Shown: positions 7,853-16,324 of the stretch, piece after piece
Position numbering within the stretch: the first letter of the stretch is position 1
Layout: every line of letters begins with the position of its first letter
Origin: a virus
DNA length: 64,000 nt
Reading direction: 5' to 3' (one strand)
Virus record (IMG/VR): IMGVR_UViG_3300021964_000012
Coordinates: 250,001-314,000 of that record
Translations under genes and position numbers: made by a program
Notes under the pieces: generated by a model
Told to the model about the DNA's origin: nothing
The model's input: only the letters and a program-made list of their open reading frames with translations
Databases searched by the model: none

Positions 7853-9982
7853 TTAACCTTTTGCGAGGTAAAGAATTCTTTCAAGCATTGGATCACGTTC
7901 TGCTTTGAGTGCTTCTTTGCCAGTGTCGATATCTTGTATTTCTGTCGTCACATGCTTCTTTTCAACAACCTGTCCACTAAGCCTACGCATATCTGACATT
8001 TGAGCATCTTCTATTATACCACCTAATGCTTTGATTCCTTTTTCGGCGAATTGTATAACCTCAGCTGGTTCTGCGTCGACTAAATCTCTGGCCATTTTAT
8101 ACACGTCTAATGTTACATCGTCGGCATTTGCATGCATGTCCTTAAAGTAGTCGCCCATTTCATCTAAGATATGATCATTGTCGGTAAAGTCATTTGTAGA
8201 CGCTTGGTCGTATAAGTGATTAAGGTCGCTAATCAATTCTCTTTTAAGTTCATCTGCACTCATGTAGTCGGTATCGTCTTCAGTCATGTCTTCGGAATCC
8301 AAATCGTCCTGGGCCATCATGTCAACTGGTTTTTCGTTGTCAGTTCCATCTTGGTCGTTTGGATTGACAAAACTGTCCATGCCCTCATATTGAGGTGCAA
8401 CTCTATCCATATAGTCAATCCGTACCCATTCAGCCAGATCATATTCTTCATGTAGTGCATCATAGTCTTCTTCAGCAACTGGTGTACCGTCGGTATACTT
8501 TATGCCATCTTCAAGAACAAAAATTAAATCATCAAAGTCCTGCATATCATATTCGATAGTGTCTTGGTCTATTTCTTTGCCTTTGAAAATAATTTTATCG
8601 CTGTAGCCTTCTTCAATGTCTGAACCACCAGCAGTTTTCACTACATCTTGTCCGCCCATGCCCATTTCTAAACTGCGTTGCTTGCCTGCGGCTGCATTGG
8701 CCTGTCCTTGTTCATATCCACTTGCTGGTTCTTCTTGTGTAGGTGATTCACTTACGTTAACATCTATGTCAACACCAAGTTCCTGAGCACGTGCCTTTAC
8801 TAATTCTCTACAATCTGCATCTGGATCTTTGTCTGCTAGTTCACCAATGTCATCAAACAAACTGTCATCGCCAATCAAGTCATAAAGTTGTTCTGAAGCA
8901 TACTCGCCATCAGGTCCACATGGTAGAGGCTTTGACATAAGCTCTTGTAGCCTTGCCATGTCTTCTGCAGTTTCTGGCAATGCCCATGTACCTTCCATTA
9001 TTTGGTCGGTCCAGTTTTCAAATTGGTTTGCTTCTTTCATTGTGCTTTCCTTTATTTTTGCTAGTATAGGCAATGCTTCTTCGATACGGCTATCAACTGC
9101 ACTGTTTACAAATACTTCTCTTACACTTTCGATTGTTTCGTCTAATTCTGTTGCTACTGCTGGATCATATGTGGCAAATATTTCTTTGTATCCACGTTTG
9201 CCAATCATCTTCTTGGCTTTGCGTTTTAGATCTGCATAATGCTTTACTGCATCTTCTACTATGCCCAATGCTTGTTCGTTTTGTGCAAATGCATTACTGC
9301 GACTTGCTCTTACAAACTTTCCTAGTGTTTTTATTTCATTTATGGTTTCGCTAATGTACTGTCCAAATGCATCATATGGTGTACCGCCTTCGCTTACGTG
9401 ACGTGCCATTGCTTTAGCACCAGCAATACTTTCAAAAGGCATGCGAAATCTTTCACCTTGTGCATTTTCAACAAATAGTGCCGCAATGTTTCTGAAGCGT
9501 TGCTCACCTTCACCAATAGCTCGTGAATGTTGTATCACTACTTTTGCTTTGCCTGGCTGGTTGCTATAGCTCTTGCTTTTACCTTGAGCTTTCCATGCTT
9601 CCATAATAAGGCTTTCGCTTATGTCTGCCATGCTGGCCATTTGATACTTCAGTTTGTTCATGTTGTTCAAACTGAATGTAAGCAGGTTGCGTTTTGCAGT
9701 TTGTCTAAGCATTGCAAGAAAATCATACCAGTCACCTTTATCGCCAGGATCCATACCTTTGCCTAAGTTGTCACCATAGTAGACTTCTAAGTCATTGTCT
9801 CCATTTATTAATACTACAACTGTTCCGTATTCATTTCCGTTAACAGAAAAATTGAAACTAAACAAATCCGCTTCTCTCGGATTTACTGTAGGTTTACCCA
9901 TTGAATCCAAGCTCTTAGGATCTAAGTCTCTAGTAACTAACAAATCATAAATTTGTTGTGATGCTGTGTTTTCTTGTGCCAT
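7853..9982 (-). CDS. large unknown phage protein (possible virion protein)
   Basis: 709 residues, not recognised. Residues 1-330 are mixed alpha/beta and basic/helical (RKRKAKKMIGKRGYKE). Residues about 380-640 are very acidic (EDMTEDDTDYMSADEL), and the C-terminus EALKAERDPMLERILYLAKG is helical. Length, low complexity and position beside the terminase suggest a virion or head-associated protein; this is inference. The ATG has no Shine-Dalgarno and sits four bases after a late-promoter motif (9987-9994), so it may be translated from a leaderless mRNA. Confidence 0.6.
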   Translation of the reverse strand: MAQENTASQQIYDLLVTRDLDPKSLDSMGKPTVNPREADLFSFNFSVNGNEYGTVVVLINGDNDLEVYYGDNLGKGMDPGDKGDWYDFLAMLRQTAKRNLLTFSLNNMNKLKYQMASMADISESLIMEAWKAQGKSKSYSNQPGKAKVVIQHSRAIGEGEQRFRNIAALFVENAQGERFRMPFESIAGAKAMARHVSEGGTPYDAFGQYISETINEIKTLGKFVRASRSNAFAQNEQALGIVEDAVKHYADLKRKAKKMIGKRGYKEIFATYDPAVATELDETIESVREVFVNSAVDSRIEEALPILAKIKESTMKEANQFENWTDQIMEGTWALPETAEDMARLQELMSKPLPCGPDGEYASEQLYDLIGDDSLFDDIGELADKDPDADCRELVKARAQELGVDIDVNVSESPTQEEPASGYEQGQANAAAGKQRSLEMGMGGQDVVKTAGGSDIEEGYSDKIIFKGKEIDQDTIEYDMQDFDDLIFVLEDGIKYTDGTPVAEEDYDALHEEYDLAEWVRIDYMDRVAPQYEGMDSFVNPNDQDGTDNEKPVDMMAQDDLDSEDMTEDDTDYMSADELKRELISDLNHLYDQASTNDFTDNDHILDEMGDYFKDMHANADDVTLDVYKMARDLVDAEPAEVIQFAEKGIKALGGIIEDAQMSDMRRLSGQVVEKKHVTTEIQDIDTGKEALKAERDPMLERILYLAKG

Positions 9983-9986
9983 GTAC

Positions 9987-9994
9987 GTATTTAT
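9987..9994 (-). promoter_or_regulatory. late promoter ATAAATAC, four bases before ATG
   Basis: ATAAATAC matches the T4/cyanophage late -10 motif. It overlaps the gp17 stop codon, and the next bases are GTAC then ATG. With the usual late-promoter spacing the RNA would begin at or next to the A of ATG. Confidence 0.6.
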
Positions 9995-11571
9995 TAAAAC
10001 ATTGCCACAAACGGCATAGGTTCTAATGTTTCCTCGCTAAAATCTGTAAGGTGTGAATCAAGTTCTTTGTGATAACTTGTAAGAACCTGGAGCATACGAA
10101 TCGCCAGAAGCGTACTCATCACTAAATCATCAGTCTCGCCAGGCTTGCCAGCATAACTTGTACCGTGAGCAACAAAGTTCTTCAATTCTCCAATCAAACT
10201 AGGAGAGCTTATTGTCATCTTGTTTGTTTCAACCAGTGTTTTTAACTTGGCACAGGCTGCAATTTTACTTTTGTTTGTGGTATTAAAACCTTTACGATAT
10301 CTTCTTCCGCTTGCACTTACTACACTGCTGTCGCTGAGAAAGTATCCTTCAATGTTTTGTTCTCCGTACTGTTCGATGCACAACAAAGCGGCCTCGCCTA
10401 TTGTATTGTTTTCAACACTATAATAAACGCTTTGTGGCTCTTGCACAGTAGAATTTATTTCTTTGACTATTTCAACCATAATTCTAATTTGTTCTGTGAT
10501 TGGCGTTCTGTTGTGTCTCCATTCTGCAACTTGTGTAGTTGAGTTTGCTTCGTAAACTTGTATAGCACTAGGGTCTCCGCCTGTACCAAGACTAGGATCT
10601 AGTGCAACTACATATATTTTACCTTTCTGCGGACGTTTATACCAACGTACCTGTCCAGTTTTGTATAATGGTTCAAGTAAACCTTCCAGATCAATTAATT
10701 TTGTCGGAGATATAAGTGTTTCGTCTGATATAATAAATTCACAGTCCATCTCTCGTCGAAAACGTTCAATCCCAAGTATGTTACGTTGTTCAGTTGCCCA
10801 ATCTTCGTCTCTGTCAGGATGCTCTCGCCAGTATGCTCTATATGCCTTAAAACCATTGATGCCAAGTTCTTTAGTATTTCCAAATTCGTCTTCAGTTTTA
10901 TTAGCACCTTTCCATATAAATGCAAATTGATCCTCATCACTGTTTGGAGTACTGGTAATAATCGCACCACCACCTGTTGACAATGTAGGCGATATACTAG
11001 TCCAAAATTCTCTGGCGATAGTTGGTCTTACAAATGCAAACTCATCGCAATATAACAAGGTTATACTCATACCTCGTCCTGTGTTTTCAGTTGTGGTTTG
11101 TGCTACTATTCTACTTCCATTATCAAATTCTATTGAGCCCTTGTTATAACTGGTTACACCTGCACGTATATGATCAGGACATGCTTCATAGCTGTATCTT
11201 ACACGTTGCATGATTTCTTGGGCACCTGCATATTTGTGTGCCGCAACCAATATTGTACTATCAGGTTTGAACATTGCATACCATAAGAGATATCCAGCCG
11301 CACTTGTGCTTTTACCAGTTTGTCTAGGCATCATTGATATGCTGAATCTATAGTTGTGATATGTGCTTATTAAACGTTCTTGAAACTCCCAGGGATCGTA
11401 CTGCAACTTTCCTTGTACAGGATGTTGAATAAAGAAAAAGTTACGCATAAAGTACTCTGGGCCAGTTTCTGGATCAGCACAACGCATAAACTCGTCTAGT
11501 TGTTGTTCAGTGAATTCTTGTTTTTTATAAGGAGTTTTTACTAATACCCCATCTTCTTGTCTTGCTACCAT
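9994..11571 (-). CDS. gp17: gp17 terminase large subunit
   Basis: 525 residues (T4 gp17 is 610). The ATPase has Walker A PRQTGKS at 82-88 and Walker B TLLYCDE with catalytic Glu at about 177, followed by the coupling motif TSTPN at 206-210. The nuclease domain begins VVALDPSLGTGGDPS with Asp325 and Asp333, and the later acidic site is in the DDLVMSTLLA segment. It cuts concatemers and pumps DNA into the prohead through gp20 with gp16. Its stop overlaps the late promoter of the next gene. Confidence 0.96.
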   Translation of the reverse strand: MVARQEDGVLVKTPYKKQEFTEQQLDEFMRCADPETGPEYFMRNFFFIQHPVQGKLQYDPWEFQERLISTYHNYRFSISMMPRQTGKSTSAAGYLLWYAMFKPDSTILVAAHKYAGAQEIMQRVRYSYEACPDHIRAGVTSYNKGSIEFDNGSRIVAQTTTENTGRGMSITLLYCDEFAFVRPTIAREFWTSISPTLSTGGGAIITSTPNSDEDQFAFIWKGANKTEDEFGNTKELGINGFKAYRAYWREHPDRDEDWATEQRNILGIERFRREMDCEFIISDETLISPTKLIDLEGLLEPLYKTGQVRWYKRPQKGKIYVVALDPSLGTGGDPSAIQVYEANSTTQVAEWRHNRTPITEQIRIMVEIVKEINSTVQEPQSVYYSVENNTIGEAALLCIEQYGEQNIEGYFLSDSSVVSASGRRYRKGFNTTNKSKIAACAKLKTLVETNKMTISSPSLIGELKNFVAHGTSYAGKPGETDDLVMSTLLAIRMLQVLTSYHKELDSHLTDFSEETLEPMPFVAMF

Positions 11572-11579
11572 ACTAGTAC

Positions 11580-12782
11580 TTATAGTGCTCGGGCAATCTC
11601 AGGCCACAGTTTTTCAAACTGTCCTTTTTGATCAGGATGCCATTCTGTTTCTAATTTTTCTGTAAATTCAATAAATTCTTTACTGCGTGTAAGATTATCT
11701 GGCGGCAAAAGTTCTTTTATACCATGAGAAGTAGCTTCACCTGTATTACCTTTTATAAGTTGTTGTTCGATTCCAGATAAAAAGTCCAATTCACGATTTG
11801 TAGAAGGTCTGTTTGATCCAACATGTAGTTTTCGGTATCTATGTATTTCGTCAATTGCCAATTGTCTTATTTGGTCGTTGTGTTGACTAGGGTCAAGGTG
11901 ATCGCCCCATACAACCTGCCAAGTAATAGATAAGTTATGTTTAAGTGCATATTCTTTTAGTTCGCAAACTTTTGTGCAGTTGTATATATTATAAACTGCA
12001 TGTATTCCTCCGCCATGTGAAGAGTTTTTTATTTTGTTTGCAACAGTGGTAATATTTTTGTCCATTTGTTTCCAAGAACTACCCCACCTGACGTATTCAA
12101 ATCTTTCTCCGATGTTATCGAAACTCATACTCCAACTGACATTATCTCTTGCAAGTAACTTTTTTGGTACTGGAAATCGATCAAAATCTACAGTGCAATT
12201 TGTTATTAGTGTCACTTGGACGTCTGAAGGCAAGATATCTAAAAGTCTATCATTTTCCTTCATCATTAACGGTTCACCGCCTACCATTGCGACTTCTCTT
12301 ACAAAATCTTTGTGTTTGCTGATATAATCAATTACTTGTTGCTCTTGCTTGTTGATTGTATGACTATTACCTTGTCCGATTATACTTGCCCATTTAGTAC
12401 TAAAAACTGAACTACAATAGGTACATGCTAAATTGCAAGTATTATTCCAGCGTACATCAATCAATGCGGGTTTGTGTTCATCAAGACTGGCATTTGCAAC
12501 ATCAAAATCTTCGCTTACATTGTTGTGCCAATGTCTTTCGCTTTCGCCTGTAATGTTTTCTCGGCGTATACAACCGTCGCAGTATTTTTCGTGCAATACT
12601 CCGTTACGTATTGACTTTTTTATTTCTTTAAGAGTATCGCTTTGTAAAATTGATTCAATTGATCCATCATCATGCTTTCCTAGCATGTTTGGATTAGCGG
12701 CACAACAGGTTTTTATTTGTCCTTCAAAATTTAAATGCAGACTACGCCATGGGGCTGCACAATACTTTTTCTCTTGTTCCAT
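11580..12782 (-). CDS. twitch/SPASM-type radical SAM protein 2
   Basis: 400 residues. The Fe-S motif CNLACTYC is at 116-123 and GGEPLM follows. Before the motif are extra Cys (C8, CC26-27, CDGC68-71), a cluster-binding region placed N-terminal as in the paralogue at 4029-5468. Only eight bases separate it from a 45-residue peptide gene upstream, and no strong Shine-Dalgarno is seen, so it is probably coupled to that gene. The substrate is unknown; peptide, sugar or RNA modification are all possible. It ends nine bases before gp17. Confidence 0.85.
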   Translation of the reverse strand: MEQEKKYCAAPWRSLHLNFEGQIKTCCAANPNMLGKHDDGSIESILQSDTLKEIKKSIRNGVLHEKYCDGCIRRENITGESERHWHNNVSEDFDVANASLDEHKPALIDVRWNNTCNLACTYCSSVFSTKWASIIGQGNSHTINKQEQQVIDYISKHKDFVREVAMVGGEPLMMKENDRLLDILPSDVQVTLITNCTVDFDRFPVPKKLLARDNVSWSMSFDNIGERFEYVRWGSSWKQMDKNITTVANKIKNSSHGGGIHAVYNIYNCTKVCELKEYALKHNLSITWQVVWGDHLDPSQHNDQIRQLAIDEIHRYRKLHVGSNRPSTNRELDFLSGIEQQLIKGNTGEATSHGIKELLPPDNLTRSKEFIEFTEKLETEWHPDQKGQFEKLWPEIARAL

Positions 12783-12790
12783 ACCATTAC

Positions 12791-12928
12791 TTATATGGAC
12801 TTTGGAGAACGGTTTTTTATTTTGTTATTTGATTTTGGTTGTAGATACTCAGCTGGTAAAGGAGCAACCTTGGGTGTTGGCTTTGGTTTTGGTTTTTCAA
12901 GTCCGCCAAAATTTATGCCTGTAATCAT
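12791..12928 (-). CDS. 45-residue Pro/Lys-rich peptide
   Basis: Small frame beginning MITGINFGGLEKPKPKPTPK; its ATG overlaps the thermonuclease stop as ATGA. The N-terminal ten residues look like a short recognition segment, and the rest is Pro/Lys-rich and disordered. It lies eight bases before radical SAM protein 2, the arrangement of a precursor peptide and its modifying enzyme, though nothing proves that. It could also be a small virion or linker protein. Confidence 0.6.
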   Translation of the reverse strand: MITGINFGGLEKPKPKPTPKVAPLPAEYLQPKSNNKIKNRSPKSI

Positions 12929-13365
12929 GTTACTACGCCATCTTCAAGCAACTTAACTCGATTGGCTAGGTGTGCTTTTTGTACGTCTTCTTTGTTCTGT
13001 CCATGATAAGGTACTGCGTGTCCTTCGCTTACAAGAATTTCAGTAAGCATACGCCATGTATCTGTAGCACCGTCGTACACACTAAAGTCGCCTAAGATAC
13101 GTCCAAACTTGCCTTTCATATCTTCGCCGTTTTTGTTTATTTGTGTTTTGAGAACGCAGGTTTTCCCTAGTAGTTGTTTTACTCTTGCTTTGGCGGCAAG
13201 CCCAAACTTTTTTTCTTCTTTGTCTCTTGTTCTTGATTCTGGTGTGTCTATGCCCATTATACGAACACGCTCATCTGATAGCACTATGCCAAATCCTAAG
13301 TCGATATCTACATCAACTGTGTCACCATCTACAACTTTTATTACTGTTGCTCTATACTCATACAT
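12925..13365 (-). CDS. thermonuclease (SNase-like) family nuclease
   Basis: 146 residues, one complete SNase (OB-fold) domain and no signal peptide. Visible motifs are VVDGDTVDV (residues 11-19), RIMGIDTPES (35-44) with the catalytic Arg and Asp/Glu, and GKFGRILGD (85-93) with the second Arg. It is a Ca-dependent endonuclease for DNA and RNA and is probably cytoplasmic, perhaps for host DNA degradation. A late promoter and a hairpin that can mask its AGGAG Shine-Dalgarno lie immediately upstream. Confidence 0.92.
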   Translation of the reverse strand: MYEYRATVIKVVDGDTVDVDIDLGFGIVLSDERVRIMGIDTPESRTRDKEEKKFGLAAKARVKQLLGKTCVLKTQINKNGEDMKGKFGRILGDFSVYDGATDTWRMLTEILVSEGHAVPYHGQNKEDVQKAHLANRVKLLEDGVVT

Positions 13366-13371
13366 ATTATG

Positions 13372-13393
13372 CTCCTGTTATAGGAGTATTTAT
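13372..13393 (-). promoter_or_regulatory. late promoter fused to a Shine-Dalgarno-masking hairpin
   Basis: ATAAATAC at 13393-13386 is followed without gap by CTCCT (13386-13382), ATAAC and AGGAG (13376-13372). CTCCT pairs with the AGGAG Shine-Dalgarno of the thermonuclease. Late RNA starting about six bases after the motif would lack CTCCT, so only read-through RNA would be masked. Confidence 0.65.
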
Positions 13394-13399
13394 TAAGTA

Positions 13400-14230
13400 T
13401 TATAAATCCCACTTGTTAGCAAAGTATGTTTCAAGACCAGATATTTCGCTTGCTGTCAGAGTTCTACTATAAAAAACCAGTTCAGCAACAAATCCTGTAA
13501 ACTGATTTCCAAGTTCTTCTTGATAATCACTGCCAACAATAAAACTGTTACAGATGCCGCCAAATGCAGAAGGTACTGGATCAGTATAGGTAAGTGGAAC
13601 ATCACTTTCATCTAGTCTAAATTTCAATCGGTCAGAATCAGTTGCGCCGGTGCCATCAAAAATGATTGATTGTATATGATAGCTGCTGTCTGTTCCAACA
13701 GGTGTAGTTGGTGTAGCACTCATTGCACCTACTTGGCCAGTCATCATGTACAATTCATATTCATTGGCTGCATTTTTACCGTAGCCCATATCACCACAGT
13801 CGGATTGTGCTTGTGTTTCAATAACTCCGCTACTACCGTTGCTAAATCTACTAACAATAAACATACTAGCACCAGTGAGATTTTGTAACCATGTTGCTGG
13901 ATTACTGCTACACGCATCCGAGCCATCAAATTCCAATGCACCAAGGCTGTTAAGTTGATTAGTTCTGTAGTTTGGTCTTCCTCCTGGGCCGCCAACAACA
14001 GGGTTCAAGTTGTGTGCATACGCCGAAAGGTCGTTCCATTGTGTTATACCGTCGCCATCACTGGGATTTGTAGGCTGAAAGTATTCATTGGTTGCAGCAT
14101 CATACCAAATTTCAAGCACCAATGGAGCGTCAGGAACAATATCTCCAGGATTTGGTTCAGCTGGTGCTCCAGGTGAGTATGAGTTGTTAAGCACTCCTAG
14201 GCCCCGGGACTTAAAGACCCGATTAACCAT
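13400..14230 (-). CDS. LamG/concanavalin-like adhesin 1
   Basis: 276 residues. After a proline-rich N-terminal arm (residues 15-40) comes a jelly-roll lectin-like domain: VLEIWYDAATNEYF, ALEFDGSDACSS, ASMFIVSRFSNG, FVAELVFYSRTLTASEISGLE and a final NKWDL, the typical end of phage LamG-type domains. A virion surface role in glycan or cell binding is likely. The 3' region of the gene upstream joins it by TAATG overlap, and a late promoter at 14544 drives both. A second LamG protein is at 15434-16324. Confidence 0.75.
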   Translation of the reverse strand: MVNRVFKSRGLGVLNNSYSPGAPAEPNPGDIVPDAPLVLEIWYDAATNEYFQPTNPSDGDGITQWNDLSAYAHNLNPVVGGPGGRPNYRTNQLNSLGALEFDGSDACSSNPATWLQNLTGASMFIVSRFSNGSSGVIETQAQSDCGDMGYGKNAANEYELYMMTGQVGAMSATPTTPVGTDSSYHIQSIIFDGTGATDSDRLKFRLDESDVPLTYTDPVPSAFGGICNSFIVGSDYQEELGNQFTGFVAELVFYSRTLTASEISGLETYFANKWDL

Positions 14231-14529
14231 TAGATTGCTCCAAGTTCTGTGATGCTTACTCTGCCTGCGGCTGTAACTTGTAAAAATGCTACAAGATATG
14301 TTGGTTCAACAACCAAAAATTCAACACTGCCTGCTGGCATCATTAGGCTGTTTGATGTAGCAGTTGGCGATGTGCCAATTTCAATATAGGTATCTTGATT
14401 GACTGCAATGCGTATAATGTTTGTTGTGGATTGTAATGCACCACTTTGTTGGCTGGCTCCACTGGATGTAAATCCTTGCGTGGTAGCTGGATAGTATGCG
14501 CCTTTTCTAAATGTAAGTGCTGATGCCAT
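14230..14529 (-). CDS. small virion protein candidate
   Basis: 99 residues of Ser/Thr/Ala-rich beta sequence without Cys or charged clusters (ASALTFRKGAYYP, YIEIGTSPTATSNSLMMPAG). This composition is typical of decoration or fibre-associated proteins. A strong Shine-Dalgarno GAGGGG and a late promoter lie directly upstream, and the stop overlaps the start of LamG protein 1. No family is recognised. Confidence 0.6.
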   Translation of the reverse strand: MASALTFRKGAYYPATTQGFTSSGASQQSGALQSTTNIIRIAVNQDTYIEIGTSPTATSNSLMMPAGSVEFLVVEPTYLVAFLQVTAAGRVSITELGAI

Positions 14530-14543
14530 TTTTTCCCCTCAAC

Positions 14544-14551
14544 GTATTTAT
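14544..14551 (-). promoter_or_regulatory. late promoter ATAAATAC
   Basis: ATAAATAC sits 15 bases before the ATG at 14529; predicted RNA starts just before the Shine-Dalgarno AGGGG, giving a very short leader. Confidence 0.65.
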
Positions 14552-14557
14552 GGTGAA

Positions 14558-15427
14558 TTATGGATTGATGTAGGTGTTATCTATAATGATAAGATTGAAC
14601 GTACTACTACAATCGTTTCCTGAACTACTTGTGAAAGCACGAACTTCTATGTCAGTTTTTTCTGTAAACTTCAACGGTACAATATAGTTTTTGCTGTATT
14701 GACTTCCTGCACTGGTAACAATGTCTTTGCTGTTAAAAGCACCCCCAAATGGTCTACACACAAGTAAAGCAGTAGTATCAGCATTTTGTCCACCAGCGCC
14801 AATGGTCCATTGTGTAATATAGGCTGTATATCCTGCCGGTACTGTGTATATTGCCATGAAAGTCTGTCCAAGACTGGCTCCGCCACCTGTGCCTACTTTT
14901 AGTATCTGAGCAAGGAGTGTGCCGCCACCTCCGCTTGCACTACGCACACTGATAGTACCTGCGGCTTGTCCACCACTGCCTACACTGGTAACAATTACAC
15001 GGAACACTCTGATAAATGTTGTGTTGCTTGCACCATCATCAATGTCGATGGTTTCTGTGGCTAGTGCATAGTTTTCATCAAGTCCTTGTACTTCAACTTG
15101 TCTGGCGCCTGTGCCTGCAGGTGTATCGTTGCCGTCACTGCTGGTTACATAAACACTACTTGAACTTGTAAGGTAGGTGTATACATTGCTCCCATCCCAG
15201 ATGGTTTCGATATTGCCACTTAGTGTGTCGTTTCGTCCAAACTTTTCAATGTAGCTAACACCGTCTACAGCACCATTGGATATGTTTATACCCCAACTGT
15301 AGAGGTCTCCTGATGTACGCACAATGGGTTGTCCCGAAGCATTGTAGTCCATTGCCTTGACCAGGTTCTCGGTGTTTGGTTCGTAGCTGTGAACGTAGTT
15401 TGTGCTGTTTGGATTATAATTTGCCAT
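14558..15427 (-). CDS. virion/adhesin protein candidate
   Basis: 289 residues, rich in Gly, Ser, Thr, Asn and beta-prone. It starts MANYNPNSTNYVHSYEPNTE and ends with a hydrophobic strand LIIIDNTYINP. The VEVQGLDENYALATETIDIDDG segment resembles structural proteins of T4-like cyanophages. There is no Shine-Dalgarno; the start is six bases after the stop of the LamG protein upstream, so coupling is likely. The exact role is unknown. Confidence 0.6.
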   Translation of the reverse strand: MANYNPNSTNYVHSYEPNTENLVKAMDYNASGQPIVRTSGDLYSWGINISNGAVDGVSYIEKFGRNDTLSGNIETIWDGSNVYTYLTSSSSVYVTSSDGNDTPAGTGARQVEVQGLDENYALATETIDIDDGASNTTFIRVFRVIVTSVGSGGQAAGTISVRSASGGGGTLLAQILKVGTGGGASLGQTFMAIYTVPAGYTAYITQWTIGAGGQNADTTALLVCRPFGGAFNSKDIVTSAGSQYSKNYIVPLKFTEKTDIEVRAFTSSSGNDCSSTFNLIIIDNTYINP

Positions 15428-15433
15428 TATCTA

Positions 15434-16324
15434 TCAAAGTCCGTAGGCCGATTTGGTGCTGTTAAAGTTATTTGCAACTTCTTGTGCAGTTAGTGCATCA
15501 CTATATACTCTAATTTCGCCCATGTTGCCATTATAGTAAGTACCGTCGCCCATGTTAGTTATTGTACCAGCACCGAATAATAGATACTGTGTTGTTTCAC
15601 CATCATCGTGTGGAGAATCATATGTTACATTTGCACTTGCAACCTCTGCGCCATTGATATAACCTTTTAGTGTAGTACCATTATAGGTAATAACCATGTG
15701 ATACCATGTGTTATAATTCAATGCTGATCCGGTATCTTTTGTGATGCCTGTGCCATTCCAAAGTCCAAAGTTGGGCACAGGATTTACCGCACCAACAAAT
15801 TCTAAAGCACTGAAATGATAAGACACACCTGGTGTAGCGGTACTTGAGACTTGCATTACTACTCCAGCAGCAGTAGGATATACCCATACACCTGCACTGA
15901 ACGTGTCTGGATTTCCTATATCACTGTATAAGTTTGCTGATCGTATGTAATCGTTGACTCCATCAAGTGTAAATATTCCATTATCTACATCGACGGTTGC
16001 TCCTACAAGAGTACCATTATTTCCTTCGCCACTTTGATCAACTATAGCACCACCGCTAAGTTCTCTGTTAGGTTTATAATAAGTAACTAGTCCGCTCTCA
16101 GTATACTGTGGCGTCAACCATGGTCGTCCAAGCTCACTCTGATTTTGTTTTATTCTATCTGCTTGATTATTATTATCTACTGCATAGACTGCTGGTAGTA
16201 ATTCTAAATTATATTGATCTGATCTAGTAGGTTGTGTTGCGGCTCTGTTTATCACTGCAAGATCCAATTTGGCAATCTGTCTATCTCTTTTCCACTCCAG
16301 TGTAGATATACCATTAGCTGCCAT
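15434..16324 (-). CDS. LamG-domain adhesin 2
   Basis: 296 residues. Residues 1-90 form an N-terminal attachment part; residues 100-290 are a clear LamG/concanavalin A-like domain (GLVTYYKPNR, DQSGEGNNGTLVGA, FTLDGVNDYIRSAN, WYHMVITYNGTTLKGYING, GEIRVYSDALTAQEVANNF). Such domains bind glycans on tail fibres and necks of marine phages. It has TAATG coupling with the gene upstream. Confidence in the domain is high, in virion location moderate. Confidence 0.82.
   Translation of the reverse strand: MAANGISTLEWKRDRQIAKLDLAVINRAATQPTRSDQYNLELLPAVYAVDNNNQADRIKQNQSELGRPWLTPQYTESGLVTYYKPNRELSGGAIVDQSGEGNNGTLVGATVDVDNGIFTLDGVNDYIRSANLYSDIGNPDTFSAGVWVYPTAAGVVMQVSSTATPGVSYHFSALEFVGAVNPVPNFGLWNGTGITKDTGSALNYNTWYHMVITYNGTTLKGYINGAEVASANVTYDSPHDDGETTQYLLFGAGTITNMGDGTYYNGNMGEIRVYSDALTAQEVANNFNSTKSAYGL

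Noticed and set aside
12433-12924. 163-codon plus-strand frame opposite radical SAM protein 2
   Set aside because: Cys/Ser/Leu-rich antisense reading of a conserved enzyme.
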